Positions 8,294-15,605 of a stretch of 17,493 nucleotides of DNA are shown here, one piece after another. The DNA is taken from contig JAYRWD010000009.1 in the NCBI GenBank assembly GCA_041918255.1, positions 1-17,493 on the forward strand, in the 5' to 3' direction. Origin of the DNA: JAYRWD01 sp041918255 (lineage in GTDB: Bacteria; Patescibacteriota; Dojkabacteria; B142; WJKM01). A model generated the notes under the pieces. The model was not told the DNA's origin and did no database searches. It was given only the letters and a program-made list of their open reading frames with translations. Position 1 is the stretch's first letter, and the number at the start of each line of letters is the position of its first letter. Made by a program: the position numbers and the translations under genes.

Positions 8294-8964
8294 AACGTAA
8301 TATTTAATATATTAATTAACTCCATCATATTATAGATCGAATAATTAGCACGTTCATCTTCACTACCGAACACTACTCCGATACCTCCAAGGCGTTGTCC
8401 TATTTGACAGTCTTTTGGCCAATTATCACCTATGTAGGCGCATTCATCTGGGTTTAATTTATATTTTTTCCATACTATGTCGTAGTATTTGATAGACGGC
8501 TTCATAATATTGGTTTCATCCGAGGTCACTAATAAACTAAAGCTTTTCCTTAAATTAAACTTTCTAAGTTTCATATTGGCATACTCCCGATTATCTTCTG
8601 TAACCAATACCTTTATCAGTTTAATTTTTTGATCAAAAAATTCTTTCGTTCCACTAGTTAGTTCAATTGTTCTATTCAATTCACTGCGAAAAATTCGAAT
8701 TACCTTATCAATATTCACAACTCCTAGATTTTCCTCTTTTAGAAGAACACCCAAAGAAAAAGCAAAAGTTCTTTTTACGGGGTCATTTTCTATTTTTAAT
8801 CTTGAAACAATCTGGCTCCATTTACCCTCAAGGGAATCTTTTGGAAAACCAGTTGAATCTGATATATACGTTAACCCTTTCCTGTATGCCCCATGAGCAA
8901 TCTGGCTTGTATTGAAAATTGTATTATCCTGATCAAAGATAATTGCCTTAATTTTATTTATCAT
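8290..8964 (-). CDS. HAD-superfamily hydrolase (phosphatase-like)
   Basis: A 224-residue HAD hydrolase with all four motifs. Motif I is FDQDNT with nucleophile Asp11 and acid/base Asp13. Motif II is the Thr of VLVTEDN (Thr122). The motif III Lys is in MKPSIKYY (Lys155). Motif IV is YIGDNWPKD (178-185). A helical cap domain lies between motifs I and II, as in phosphoglycolate-phosphatase-like (subfamily I) members. It is cytoplasmic with no membrane segment. The TGA stop overlaps the ATG of the IMPase-family gene, and the upstream nucleotidyltransferase B ends 24 bases before its start, so it belongs to the same transcript. A sugar-phosphate or nucleotide-phosphate substrate is likely from context, but nothing in the sequence fixes it. 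The TGA here is good evidence that UGA means stop in this genome. Confidence 0.87.
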   Translation of the reverse strand: MINKIKAIIFDQDNTIFNTSQIAHGAYRKGLTYISDSTGFPKDSLEGKWSQIVSRLKIENDPVKRTFAFSLGVLLKEENLGVVNIDKVIRIFRSELNRTIELTSGTKEFFDQKIKLIKVLVTEDNREYANMKLRKFNLRKSFSLLVTSDETNIMKPSIKYYDIVWKKYKLNPDECAYIGDNWPKDCQIGQRLGGIGVVFGSEDERANYSIYNMMELINILNITL

Positions 8965-8988
8965 AAGATGAGCCGCTTAAGATTTACT

Positions 8989-10179
8989 CTAATTTGGCTT
9001 GATTGTCTTACCGGCAGGAATTACAGCATCGATGAAGACTCCTGGTTTTGTAATTATGTTATCTCCAATCACCACGTTTTCACCTACGACGACCCCAAAT
9101 CTACTACGATGGGTATCTATTTTTTTACCTTTAACCATGCTTTTCACAGTAGCATCACCATTAAGAAAAGTTTCACTTCTAAAATGCTCCCCGATATTGA
9201 CACTTCTTCCAATTATTGAACTTGAGACTCTACTCATTCTCCCTACCGAAGTATTTTCCATAATTACAGAATCGATAATATGGCTACCCTCCTGAATGGT
9301 CACACCTCTGGCAATATCAGAATCCACGATTTTGCTTCCTGCCTTAATTACGACACCGGGACCAATATAACAACATCCATTTATTTCTGCGCTTTCCTCG
9401 ATCGAAACATTTTCGGAGATAAATACACCAGGACCCCATTTCGTTGTTTGTGGGAATCTCTCCATCATAAATTTTGAAAGTTGACTACGTATTGTTAATA
9501 TATGCCAAGGATATTTTAGCGAAGGTATATATCTTTTTCGGTCTATCTCATACATAAAAACATTATGATCTTTACTATAAAGGTTTATCGCTTCAAAATT
9601 AGGGTAAGTCGCATCCATCACAGTCTTTAAAACCTCAAGCCATTCAAGCTTGCAGATGTCGCAAAGGGTACGTCGATAAAAGGAGGGTTCTTTACCTATT
9701 TCAGGTTTTTCAACCATATATCTAATCTTAAAATTTTCATCAAAGCTAATAGCTCCATAATCCCAGATATTTTCTTCATATATTCCAGGTATAATCCCAT
9801 CTACTCCATCTTGAGAAAACTTCTCAAGTAGCCGAGAAAGAATATCTCCAAAATTAAAATAGTATGGATTTATGACTATAAAATCTGTATGTATCAGATG
9901 TCGAGCACTCATTATCGCATCTGCCTGTCCTTTAGGTAGCTTTTGGATTGCATATTTGATATTAACCCCCAGGGCTATCCCGTCACCAAAATATTCCTGT
10001 ATTTCTTTTCCCTTCTGACCTATGATAAATATAAAATCCTTAATACCTACATCCCGAAGCTCTGTTAGGGTATAAAAGCATAAGGGTTTGCCATGAATAG
10101 AAATCATAGCCTTATGGCCCGATAAATTCAAGGGATACATCCGACTACTCTCTCCAGCAAGTAATAAAAGCGCTTGCAT
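8989..10179 (-). CDS. sugar-1-phosphate nucleotidyltransferase-like protein with left-handed beta-helix (paralogue B)
   Basis: A 396-residue two-domain protein. The N-terminal nucleotidyltransferase fold has LLAGESSRMYPL (6-17), a Lys at 23, VEKP (156-159) and KYPWHIL (222-228). Residues from about 250 are hexapeptide (I/V-G-x-x) repeats of a left-handed beta-helix. It resembles GlmU-like enzymes and its paralogue A at 10734-12086, but key positions differ. Where A has an Asp in NMNDYF, the place of the usual metal-binding Asp, B reads NPYYF. Where A has the THKNYIGD His and Tyr of the acetyltransferase site, B reads RMSRVSSS. B may therefore be catalytically altered, a regulatory pseudoenzyme, or specific for another sugar. 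ATG 10179 starts 14 bases after the GNAT gene; the HAD gene follows after 24. Confidence 0.8.
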   Translation of the reverse strand: MQALLLLAGESSRMYPLNLSGHKAMISIHGKPLCFYTLTELRDVGIKDFIFIIGQKGKEIQEYFGDGIALGVNIKYAIQKLPKGQADAIMSARHLIHTDFIVINPYYFNFGDILSRLLEKFSQDGVDGIIPGIYEENIWDYGAISFDENFKIRYMVEKPEIGKEPSFYRRTLCDICKLEWLEVLKTVMDATYPNFEAINLYSKDHNVFMYEIDRKRYIPSLKYPWHILTIRSQLSKFMMERFPQTTKWGPGVFISENVSIEESAEINGCCYIGPGVVIKAGSKIVDSDIARGVTIQEGSHIIDSVIMENTSVGRMSRVSSSIIGRSVNIGEHFRSETFLNGDATVKSMVKGKKIDTHRSRFGVVVGENVVIGDNIITKPGVFIDAVIPAGKTIKPN

Positions 10180-10193
10180 TAATTGAAGAATCT

Positions 10194-10538
10194 TTAAAAA
10201 TTTAATTCTTTTAAATCTAATCTGAACTCATAACCGTATGATTTGAATCCAAATTTCAAATAGTACTTGTGTAACTTCTCACGCTCGAATCTACTTGTTG
10301 CAATAAGTTTGTAACAATTTCTAGACTTAGCTTCATTTATAATTTCCTTTATAAGGGCCGTCCCAATTCCTTCTCCTCGACTTTCCTCTTCGACATATAG
10401 ATCTTCAATGAATCCATAGGGTTCTTTATGTAAGTCATTATAAATCAAAAAAAGTGAAACACGACCAACTTGTTTCCCATCTCGTTCAACGAATAAATTT
10501 ATTGCTCTAGATTCGATTTCTCTTTTATTTATTAACAT
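10194..10538 (-). CDS. GNAT-family N-acetyltransferase
   Basis: A 114-residue single-domain GNAT. The acetyl-CoA pyrophosphate-binding loop is visible as Arg54-GEGIG (VEEESRGEGIGTALI, about 49-63), preceded by the IEDLYV strand. The C-terminal half has the usual YYLKFGFKSYGYEF segment (about 92-105). It is short compared with the 140-170 residues common in the family and begins directly with a beta strand, so the N-terminal helices are reduced. ATG 10538 has a possible Shine-Dalgarno, GAGAG, a few bases upstream. It lies between a broken glmR copy and nucleotidyltransferase B, 14 bases before the latter. The acceptor is unknown. A role in acetylating an amino sugar in this cluster is possible but unsupported. 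Confidence 0.87.
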   Translation of the reverse strand: MLINKREIESRAINLFVERDGKQVGRVSLFLIYNDLHKEPYGFIEDLYVEEESRGEGIGTALIKEIINEAKSRNCYKLIATSRFEREKLHKYYLKFGFKSYGYEFRLDLKELNF

Positions 10539-10586
10539 TTTCTCTCAATAAAGCTATTAAAGTAAAATTAGCTACCTACCAGTAAT

Positions 10587-10733
10587 CTAATTAATACCCC
10601 TTATGGTTTCGTACAAATTACTTCTTCTTAAGATGTCCCTACCTATGCGCTTTACATCCTCATCATCTTTCACATCCACTTAAATTATAACTCTGACCTG
10701 GTAAATTTTATCGAAATTATCTTCAAAATGTTT
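10587..10733 (-). pseudogene. broken second copy of the glmR (yvcK) 3' end
   Basis: On the minus strand this gap, usually seen as empty, translates to a decayed copy of the C-terminus of the intact glmR at 12105-13103. The first part reads FEDNFDKIYQVRVII, against FEDDLDKINQGRVII in the intact gene. After an in-frame TAA it continues VDVKDDEDVKRIGRDILRRS, against ADVIGDEEIKRTSGDVLRRS. It ends RGIN-stop where the gene has GGVLN. DNA similarity is also plain, for example the shared runs GATAAAATT, AGAGTTATAAT and TAAAGCGCA. The segment directly abuts the stop of nucleotidyltransferase A (10734). It has an internal stop, a few missing codons near its end and no 5' part, so it is a fossil. It implies that a glmR copy once stood just upstream of nucleotidyltransferase B. 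Confidence 0.88.
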
Positions 10734-12086
10734 TTATTTCTGTTCAATTTTAGGCATCAAACAGTTTATATTTTTAGTTATTTTAGAAATATCTACTTTG
10801 TTCTTTTTAATCGCAAATATACTTTTCTGATACACATATGAATTCCTATCAATGTCGTAATCAAGCACAATTCCTGCCCCTACCATACTACCAGCTCCTA
10901 TTTTTACCCCTGGCATAATCATCACCCCAACCCCAAATCTTGTATCAGAACCCACAATAGCTCCTAATTTACGGAGTTTCGAGTTTATTTTCTCTCCTTT
11001 TACTTTAACAAAAATTTCGCCCTCATCAAGGCGCAAATTTCCAGTAACCGTATTTGACCCGAAAGATACGTTACTTTCAACTATGCTATCGCCAATATAG
11101 TTCTTATGTGTCCAGACATTTCCGTATATATATGTTCTAACAATCTCGGTACAATATCCAACAACAACATCATCACCTAACATTGACTCTCGCACAAGTG
11201 CGTTATTACCTATTACGCAATTCTTCCCAATATATGCAGGTCCACTTATCACAGCATTTTCGAATATCTTTACACCTGATTCGATTACCACATCACCCTT
11301 TATAACAGCGCTATTTGCTATTTGGGTATCTTTCGAAATTTGCTGACCTTTAATTTTGCTTAAGAAAAAATTCATTACATCAAGCACATGCCAGGGATAT
11401 TTGATCGTAATCCATCTTTTATCAAATTCCAGCATTCGAAACCTCTCTCCACCATTCATCATATTTGTTAAAGCTACCTCGTAAAGGTCGTCATTATCTG
11501 AAAAAGATTTTGCGTAAACTTTTCTTAGCATTCCCACACTAGAGAAGTAGTCAAACACAAATTTGACAAACTTAGAAGGTTCGTTGCCCTCACCAGGCTT
11601 CTCAACTACCCTTGTTACATAATTATCCTCATCCAAAATAAGATAGCCCCCGGGAAAATATTTTTCAACCTTATATCCTGGCAACATTGATTCTTTCTTT
11701 ACCCTCAAGTCTGGTAGTAGCTTCAAAAAGTATTCAAAAAGTTCATCATCAAAATAGTCGTTCATATTTGCTACAAGCAGATCATCCCCATCATCCAAAT
11801 CTTCAATTCCAGTCATCGTGGCACCAGCCATTCCTTCCCCTTTCTGAACCTTTACTTCAACTTTATCGTGACGCACTCCTAGCATTCCTTCGATATCAGC
11901 AACATTAGCCTCATTAGTAACAACAATAATTTTCTTGATTTCTAGAAATTGTTTATATTTGTCAAGTTGGTATTGTGGAACCGTTTTTCCAAGAAATCTA
12001 TACATATTTTTTTCTTTAAGTGGGCTAAAGCGTGAGCTGCTTCCACCTGCAAGAAAGACTAAATTTAAACCTTCGCCTTTTGTCAC
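10734..12086 (-). CDS. bifunctional GlmU-like sugar-1-phosphate nucleotidyltransferase/acetyltransferase (paralogue A)
   Basis: A 450-residue protein with an N-terminal nucleotidyltransferase domain and a long C-terminal left-handed beta-helix. Motifs are FLAGGSSSRFSPL (11-23), NMNDYF (107-112, Asp110 at the metal-binding position), VEKP (161-164) and KYPWHVL (229-235). The beta-helix has THKNYIGDSI (326-335) and NTVTGNLRLDE (345-355). These match the archaeal-type GlmU-like acetyltransferase site, including His327, Tyr330 and Asn350. The likely role is acetylation and uridylylation of glucosamine-1-phosphate to UDP-GlcNAc. One deviation: the usual W-x-D before the PW motif reads WITIKYPW, so the second metal-site Asp is replaced. 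The start is GTG 12086, 18 bases after glmR, so they are cotranscribed. glmS upstream fits the pathway. The exact sugar is inferred. Confidence 0.85.
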   Translation of the reverse strand: MTKGEGLNLVFLAGGSSSRFSPLKEKNMYRFLGKTVPQYQLDKYKQFLEIKKIIVVTNEANVADIEGMLGVRHDKVEVKVQKGEGMAGATMTGIEDLDDGDDLLVANMNDYFDDELFEYFLKLLPDLRVKKESMLPGYKVEKYFPGGYLILDEDNYVTRVVEKPGEGNEPSKFVKFVFDYFSSVGMLRKVYAKSFSDNDDLYEVALTNMMNGGERFRMLEFDKRWITIKYPWHVLDVMNFFLSKIKGQQISKDTQIANSAVIKGDVVIESGVKIFENAVISGPAYIGKNCVIGNNALVRESMLGDDVVVGYCTEIVRTYIYGNVWTHKNYIGDSIVESNVSFGSNTVTGNLRLDEGEIFVKVKGEKINSKLRKLGAIVGSDTRFGVGVMIMPGVKIGAGSMVGAGIVLDYDIDRNSYVYQKSIFAIKKNKVDISKITKNINCLMPKIEQK

Positions 12087-12104
12087 AACTAATCCAATTA
12101 AAAA

Positions 12105-13103
12105 TTAAGCAATATCCTCAAATACTTTATTTAATACCCCTCCAAGTTTTTTACTATCATGCCTCACTAGACTTCTCCTTAAGACATCCCCACTTGTGCG
12201 CTTTATCTCCTCATCACCTATCACATCCGCACGGATTATAACTCTACCTTGATTAATTTTATCTAAATCATCTTCAAAAGGGAATTCACTGCTTTCTTCA
12301 TATTTTCGCAGAATTTCAGTTGGAATCGCTCTATTATTCTGAATTATCACATCCATCCTGCATTTACAATATTTCTCTACTTCCTTGACAAGATCGGATG
12401 CCCTCATCCACCATGTCTGGGATTCATTTGTCATCAAATTTGTCACCAAGACCTTTTTAGCTTTTGAATTCGATATCTCATTTGCCAAATCATCTACCAC
12501 TACATTAGCCAAAGTGCTAGTGTATAAATCACCCGGACCTATTACTATAAAATCAGCCTCACGCAGTGCTTTAACTGCTTTGGGATTAGGTTTAGCAATG
12601 GGTTCTGTAGTTAATTTCTCCAGTTTTCTTCTTACCACATCCTCTTGACCATCTATGATATGCTCACCCGTGACCTCACTCCCATCATCATATCGGGCAC
12701 GCAGCCGTACATTATCGTAGGTAACAGGGATTATTTGTCCTAAGACGTTGAATAATCCACATGCTGCATCTATCGATTTTTCCTCTGACCCGGTTATATC
12801 CGAAAGCGCCATCATGATTAAATTTCCCAAAGTATGTCCAGACAATCCATTTCCCTTGTCAAAACGATAAGTAAAGAGTTCTCGAAATAACCCGTTCCCT
12901 TCTTTCGCAAGAGCAATAATTGATTTGCGGACATCACTAAATGGGAGCAATCCAAATTCATCACGGATTACCTTCTGACTTCCACCATCATCAGTCATAG
13001 AAACGATAACTTTGATGTCCAGATTTGTGAACTCCTTAATTCCGTTCAAAACCGCCACGGTGCCGGTACCGCCACCTATCACAACGACTTTTTTGAGTTT
13101 CAT
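12105..13103 (-). CDS. glmR: GlmR/YvcK-family UDP-GlcNAc-responsive regulator (CofD-like fold)
   Basis: A 332-residue member of the YvcK/GlmR family (gluconeogenesis factor, CofD-related Rossmann fold). Signatures are VVVIGGGTGTVAVLNGI at the N-terminus, VSMTDDGGSQKVIRDEFGLL (34-53), FSDVRKSIIAL (55-65), GHTLGNLIM (89-97) and IGPGDLYTSTLAN (188-200). In Bacillus subtilis this protein binds UDP-GlcNAc, stimulates GlmS when UDP-GlcNAc is scarce and is needed for growth on gluconeogenic carbon. I chose ATG 13103 because the protein then begins MKLKKVVVIGGGTG as in relatives. The in-frame GTG-type extension to 13157 adds 18 hydrophobic residues and would place a promoter candidate inside the gene. 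It lies downstream of glmS and 18 bases before the GlmU-like gene A. A decayed duplicate of its 3' end lies at 10587-10733. Confidence 0.93.
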   Translation of the reverse strand: MKLKKVVVIGGGTGTVAVLNGIKEFTNLDIKVIVSMTDDGGSQKVIRDEFGLLPFSDVRKSIIALAKEGNGLFRELFTYRFDKGNGLSGHTLGNLIMMALSDITGSEEKSIDAACGLFNVLGQIIPVTYDNVRLRARYDDGSEVTGEHIIDGQEDVVRRKLEKLTTEPIAKPNPKAVKALREADFIVIGPGDLYTSTLANVVVDDLANEISNSKAKKVLVTNLMTNESQTWWMRASDLVKEVEKYCKCRMDVIIQNNRAIPTEILRKYEESSEFPFEDDLDKINQGRVIIRADVIGDEEIKRTSGDVLRRSLVRHDSKKLGGVLNKVFEDIA

Positions 13104-13129
13104 AAATTGTATATTAAAGAATACGAATA

Positions 13130-13157
13130 AATATAAAAAAACCTTGCGGTGACCCAA
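13130..13157 (-). promoter_or_regulatory. candidate promoter of the glmR operon
   Basis: On the minus strand TTGGGT (13152-13157) and TATATT (13130-13135) are separated by 16 bases, ending about 26 bases before the glmR ATG. It would allow glmR and the genes after it to be transcribed independently of glmS. Hexamer matching only; the -35 is weak. Confidence 0.3.
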
Positions 13158-13194
13158 TAGACTTTACGCGAAACTCGATAAAGACAACAACTGC

Positions 13195-13286
13195 GTGTCA
13201 CACTGAGCTCGTCGAAGTGCGACACTATAATATCTTCAGCCTTCGACACGCTCCCCGAACAAAGTTCGGGACGGGCGAGGGTGACA
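13195..13286. repeat. palindromic REP/MITE-like element between glmS and glmR
   Basis: A GC-rich island of 92 bases in an AT-rich gap. It contains GTGTC (13195-13199) against GACAC (13221-13225) enclosing CACT/AGTG, then a perfect hairpin CCCGAAC-AAA-GTTCGGG (13254-13270). TGTCAC (13196-13201) and GTGACA (13281-13286) form outer inverted ends. Its CACTGAGCTCGTCGAAGTG core is of a kind I know as a dispersed intergenic repeat in many bacteria. The rest of the 334-base gap (13104-13437) shows only the promoter candidate. The element may end or stabilise the glmS transcript; that is inference. Confidence 0.7.
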
Positions 13287-13437
13287 TGATAAATGTAGTT
13301 TTGTATAAAGTCTAATTTAAAATATCCTCCGCACTTACCTAGCAGCCTACGCTAAAAGTGTACAAACATAGTGACAGAGTAAATATAATCTTACATCAAA
13401 TCTTATTTCTACTCTTACGCCTGATTATGATCAATTA

Positions 13438-15219
13438 TTATTTCACCGTGACACTTTTAGCAATATTCCTAGGTTTATCTACATTATTTCCTAATTCTTT
13501 TGCCATATAATACGCCAAAAGTTGCAACGGTACAATATTCATTATCGCGTCGCATTCACCGCAATTAGGGATCTGGACGAATTCGTCAAAGCTTTCGTGC
13601 GGTTCCTTACCAAAAACGATTGCGCTAGCCCCTCGAGCCTTGATTTCATGTACAGCATTGAGCGCGTCGTGATACGATTCACCCGAGGAAAGAATAAAAA
13701 GTACTTGCACCCCTTTCTCCATAAGGGTAATGGCGTAATGTTTTAGATCTCCAGCCGGGATAGAATGCGCGTGAATATATGACCCCTCAATAATCTTCAC
13801 CATAGCTTCGCGTGAAATTTGGAGATTTTGATCCTTAGCCAATATGAAAAGATCTTTTTCTTTACAAAGTTTCTTCGCGAGATCTTTAAGCTTAGACTGC
13901 ACTGTTTTATCAATTAATAACTTTCGGATTTCCTCTTGCGTTTTTTTCAAATTTTCTAAGCCTTCCTCATATTCACCTTGAGCGGTTTTCGCCATCAAAT
14001 ACCCAAAAGCTATCTGGGAGGTAAAAACCTTTGTGCTCATAACGCATATTTCAGCTCCAGCGTTCGCCATAAATTTGTAATTCGAAATTCTCGACATTGT
14101 AGAACCCGGCATATTCACATATGAGGCAATAGGGATACCATTAGCCTGTACCCGTTCCAGAACTTCCAATACATCGGCTGTCTCACCACTTTGTGAAGGA
14201 GCATAAACTAGATCGGATTTATCCAAAATATTTATTAACTCGCTAGACTCCGCGCCCACAAATCCTTGCGCCCGAAGTTTGGCATATTTTCTAAGATAAA
14301 AAGCCGTCTGTGCGGCGGCAACTCCAGCAGTGCCAGACGCTATTAAATAGATAGCACGGGAAGTTTTCAGAGCTTTTGCGAAAGATTCTAATTCTTTTCT
14401 TTCTTGTTTTATTACCTGTTGAATCACAAAGGGAGTTTCATGAATTTCTTTTTCCATGAAATACTCGAATCCTTGTTTGTCTAATTTTTGTGACATGACC
14501 TCTAGTGGCTCTGGGCTAGATTTTACTTCCTTGTTTGATTTGTCCACGATAGAGAAAACACCATCCTTGATATGTAGAAACCATCCGTTTTCTATGACAA
14601 CGATTCTTTTGACCCATGGAGATAACGAAAGAGCGTCAGAGGAAAGATAGCATTCTTCAGAGTCATCACTTAAACCTATTACAAGGGGTGAACCCATTTT
14701 CGCCGCGTATATATTTCCTTTTTTATCCAGAATAGCTACGGTGTTTCTACCTCTGATCTGTGAGAACGTTTTGATAAGCGCCCCCATGAAATCACCTGCG
14801 GACTTTAGATTTTCCTCTATCTGTCTAGCTATTACCTCGGTATCGGTTTCGGAGAAAAATTCATATCCTTTTCCCAAGAGAGCCAGTTTCAACTCCTCAA
14901 AATTTTCGACTATGCCGTTATGAGCTATCACAAAATCCTTCTTTGTTGAATAGTGTGGATGAGCATTGGCGATCGTTACGCCCCCATGCGTTGCCCAGCG
15001 TGTATGTCCTAAGCATATCGATGCCTCTCGTCCAATGGACTTTAACAAATCTTCTGGATTTCCTATTTCACCCACAGCTTTCTTTACCTCAATCTCCCCA
15101 TTTTGAATAAATCCTAAACCCCAGGAGTCGTATCCGCGATATTCCAATAATTTGAGTCCTTTCAACACTGTAGAAAAAGCACTCTTGCTCTTTCCAGAAT
15201 AAACAAATATTCCGCACAT
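13438..15219 (-). CDS. glmS: glutamine-fructose-6-phosphate aminotransferase (isomerizing)
   Basis: A complete GlmS of 593 residues that makes glucosamine-6-phosphate from fructose-6-phosphate and glutamine, the first step to UDP-GlcNAc. The class II glutamine amidotransferase domain (2 to about 215) starts with catalytic Cys2 (MCGIFVYSG) and shows LEYRGYDS, GHTRWATHG and HNGIVENF. The SIS domains follow, with PSQSGETADVLE (341-352), STKVFTSQ (395-402) and SYIHAHSIPAGDLKH (480-494). The C-terminus DKPRNIAKSVTVK carries the conserved sugar-binding Lys. The usual PAGELKH isomerase motif reads PAGDLKH, a Glu-to-Asp change at a position considered catalytic in Escherichia coli. It is somewhat shorter than the ~610-residue norm. 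Start ATG 15219. I find no glmS ribozyme upstream. It heads the minus-strand amino-sugar block. Confidence 0.95.
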   Translation of the reverse strand: MCGIFVYSGKSKSAFSTVLKGLKLLEYRGYDSWGLGFIQNGEIEVKKAVGEIGNPEDLLKSIGREASICLGHTRWATHGGVTIANAHPHYSTKKDFVIAHNGIVENFEELKLALLGKGYEFFSETDTEVIARQIEENLKSAGDFMGALIKTFSQIRGRNTVAILDKKGNIYAAKMGSPLVIGLSDDSEECYLSSDALSLSPWVKRIVVIENGWFLHIKDGVFSIVDKSNKEVKSSPEPLEVMSQKLDKQGFEYFMEKEIHETPFVIQQVIKQERKELESFAKALKTSRAIYLIASGTAGVAAAQTAFYLRKYAKLRAQGFVGAESSELINILDKSDLVYAPSQSGETADVLEVLERVQANGIPIASYVNMPGSTMSRISNYKFMANAGAEICVMSTKVFTSQIAFGYLMAKTAQGEYEEGLENLKKTQEEIRKLLIDKTVQSKLKDLAKKLCKEKDLFILAKDQNLQISREAMVKIIEGSYIHAHSIPAGDLKHYAITLMEKGVQVLFILSSGESYHDALNAVHEIKARGASAIVFGKEPHESFDEFVQIPNCGECDAIMNIVPLQLLAYYMAKELGNNVDKPRNIAKSVTVK

Positions 15220-15386
15220 ATAGTTTTGTTAATAATTACAAATTTTTTTATTACTCCTAAGGGTACCTGAAGTTTATCAAAAGTTGTCTGAAATAGTAAC
15301 TTTGCTTGTCTCAAAATGTCACGATTTGGGGAAATAAAATCAGAGTGCAATGCAATACTTTATTGCCTTGCAACCGAGGTTTCGGT

Positions 15387-15505
15387 CAAGTAAGAAAGAG
15401 GTTTTTTTTATTGTCATTCTAGTCCGCCAAGGGCGGATAGATAAGTTAGCGAAGCGAATACATTCTGAATCCGACTACGTTATAAGGAAAAGAGAAGTAA
15501 TGACT
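15387..15505. repeat. degenerate member of the 117-bp repeat family
   Basis: The stretch AAGAAAGAG...TTTATTGTCATTCT (from 15391) and the later GAATCCGACTACGTTATAAGG resemble the matching parts of the 117-bp tandem units further on (AAGAAAGATGTTC...TTTATTGTCTTTCT and GAATCAGATTACATGG). Its middle differs, with a small hairpin TCCGCC-AAG-GGCGGA (15423-15437). It is probably an older, diverged copy. Confidence 0.55.
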
Positions 15506-15518
15506 TAAGGAATTTGAG

Positions 15519-15564
15519 ATTCTGGCGTCGCTTCGCTCCCCTGACTGCGTAGGCAGGCCAGAAT
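15519..15564. repeat. palindromic intergenic repeat with ATTCTGGC/GCCAGAAT ends
   Basis: Perfect 8-bp inverted ends ATTCTGGC (15519-15526) and GCCAGAAT (15557-15564) enclose a GC-rich 30-base centre in an otherwise AT-rich gap. The same TTCTGG/CCAGAA ends occur in the 117-bp tandem units, so they may belong to one REP-like family. Confidence 0.65.
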
Positions 15565-15605
15565 GACAGGGAAGAGTACGCCAAGCCCTAATGACGTTCT
15601 ATTAT

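Noticed and set aside
15220..15386. glmS ribozyme or riboswitch upstream of glmS
   Set aside because: No match to the glmS ribozyme core pattern; only AT-rich sequence and a short CCGA/TCGG arm.
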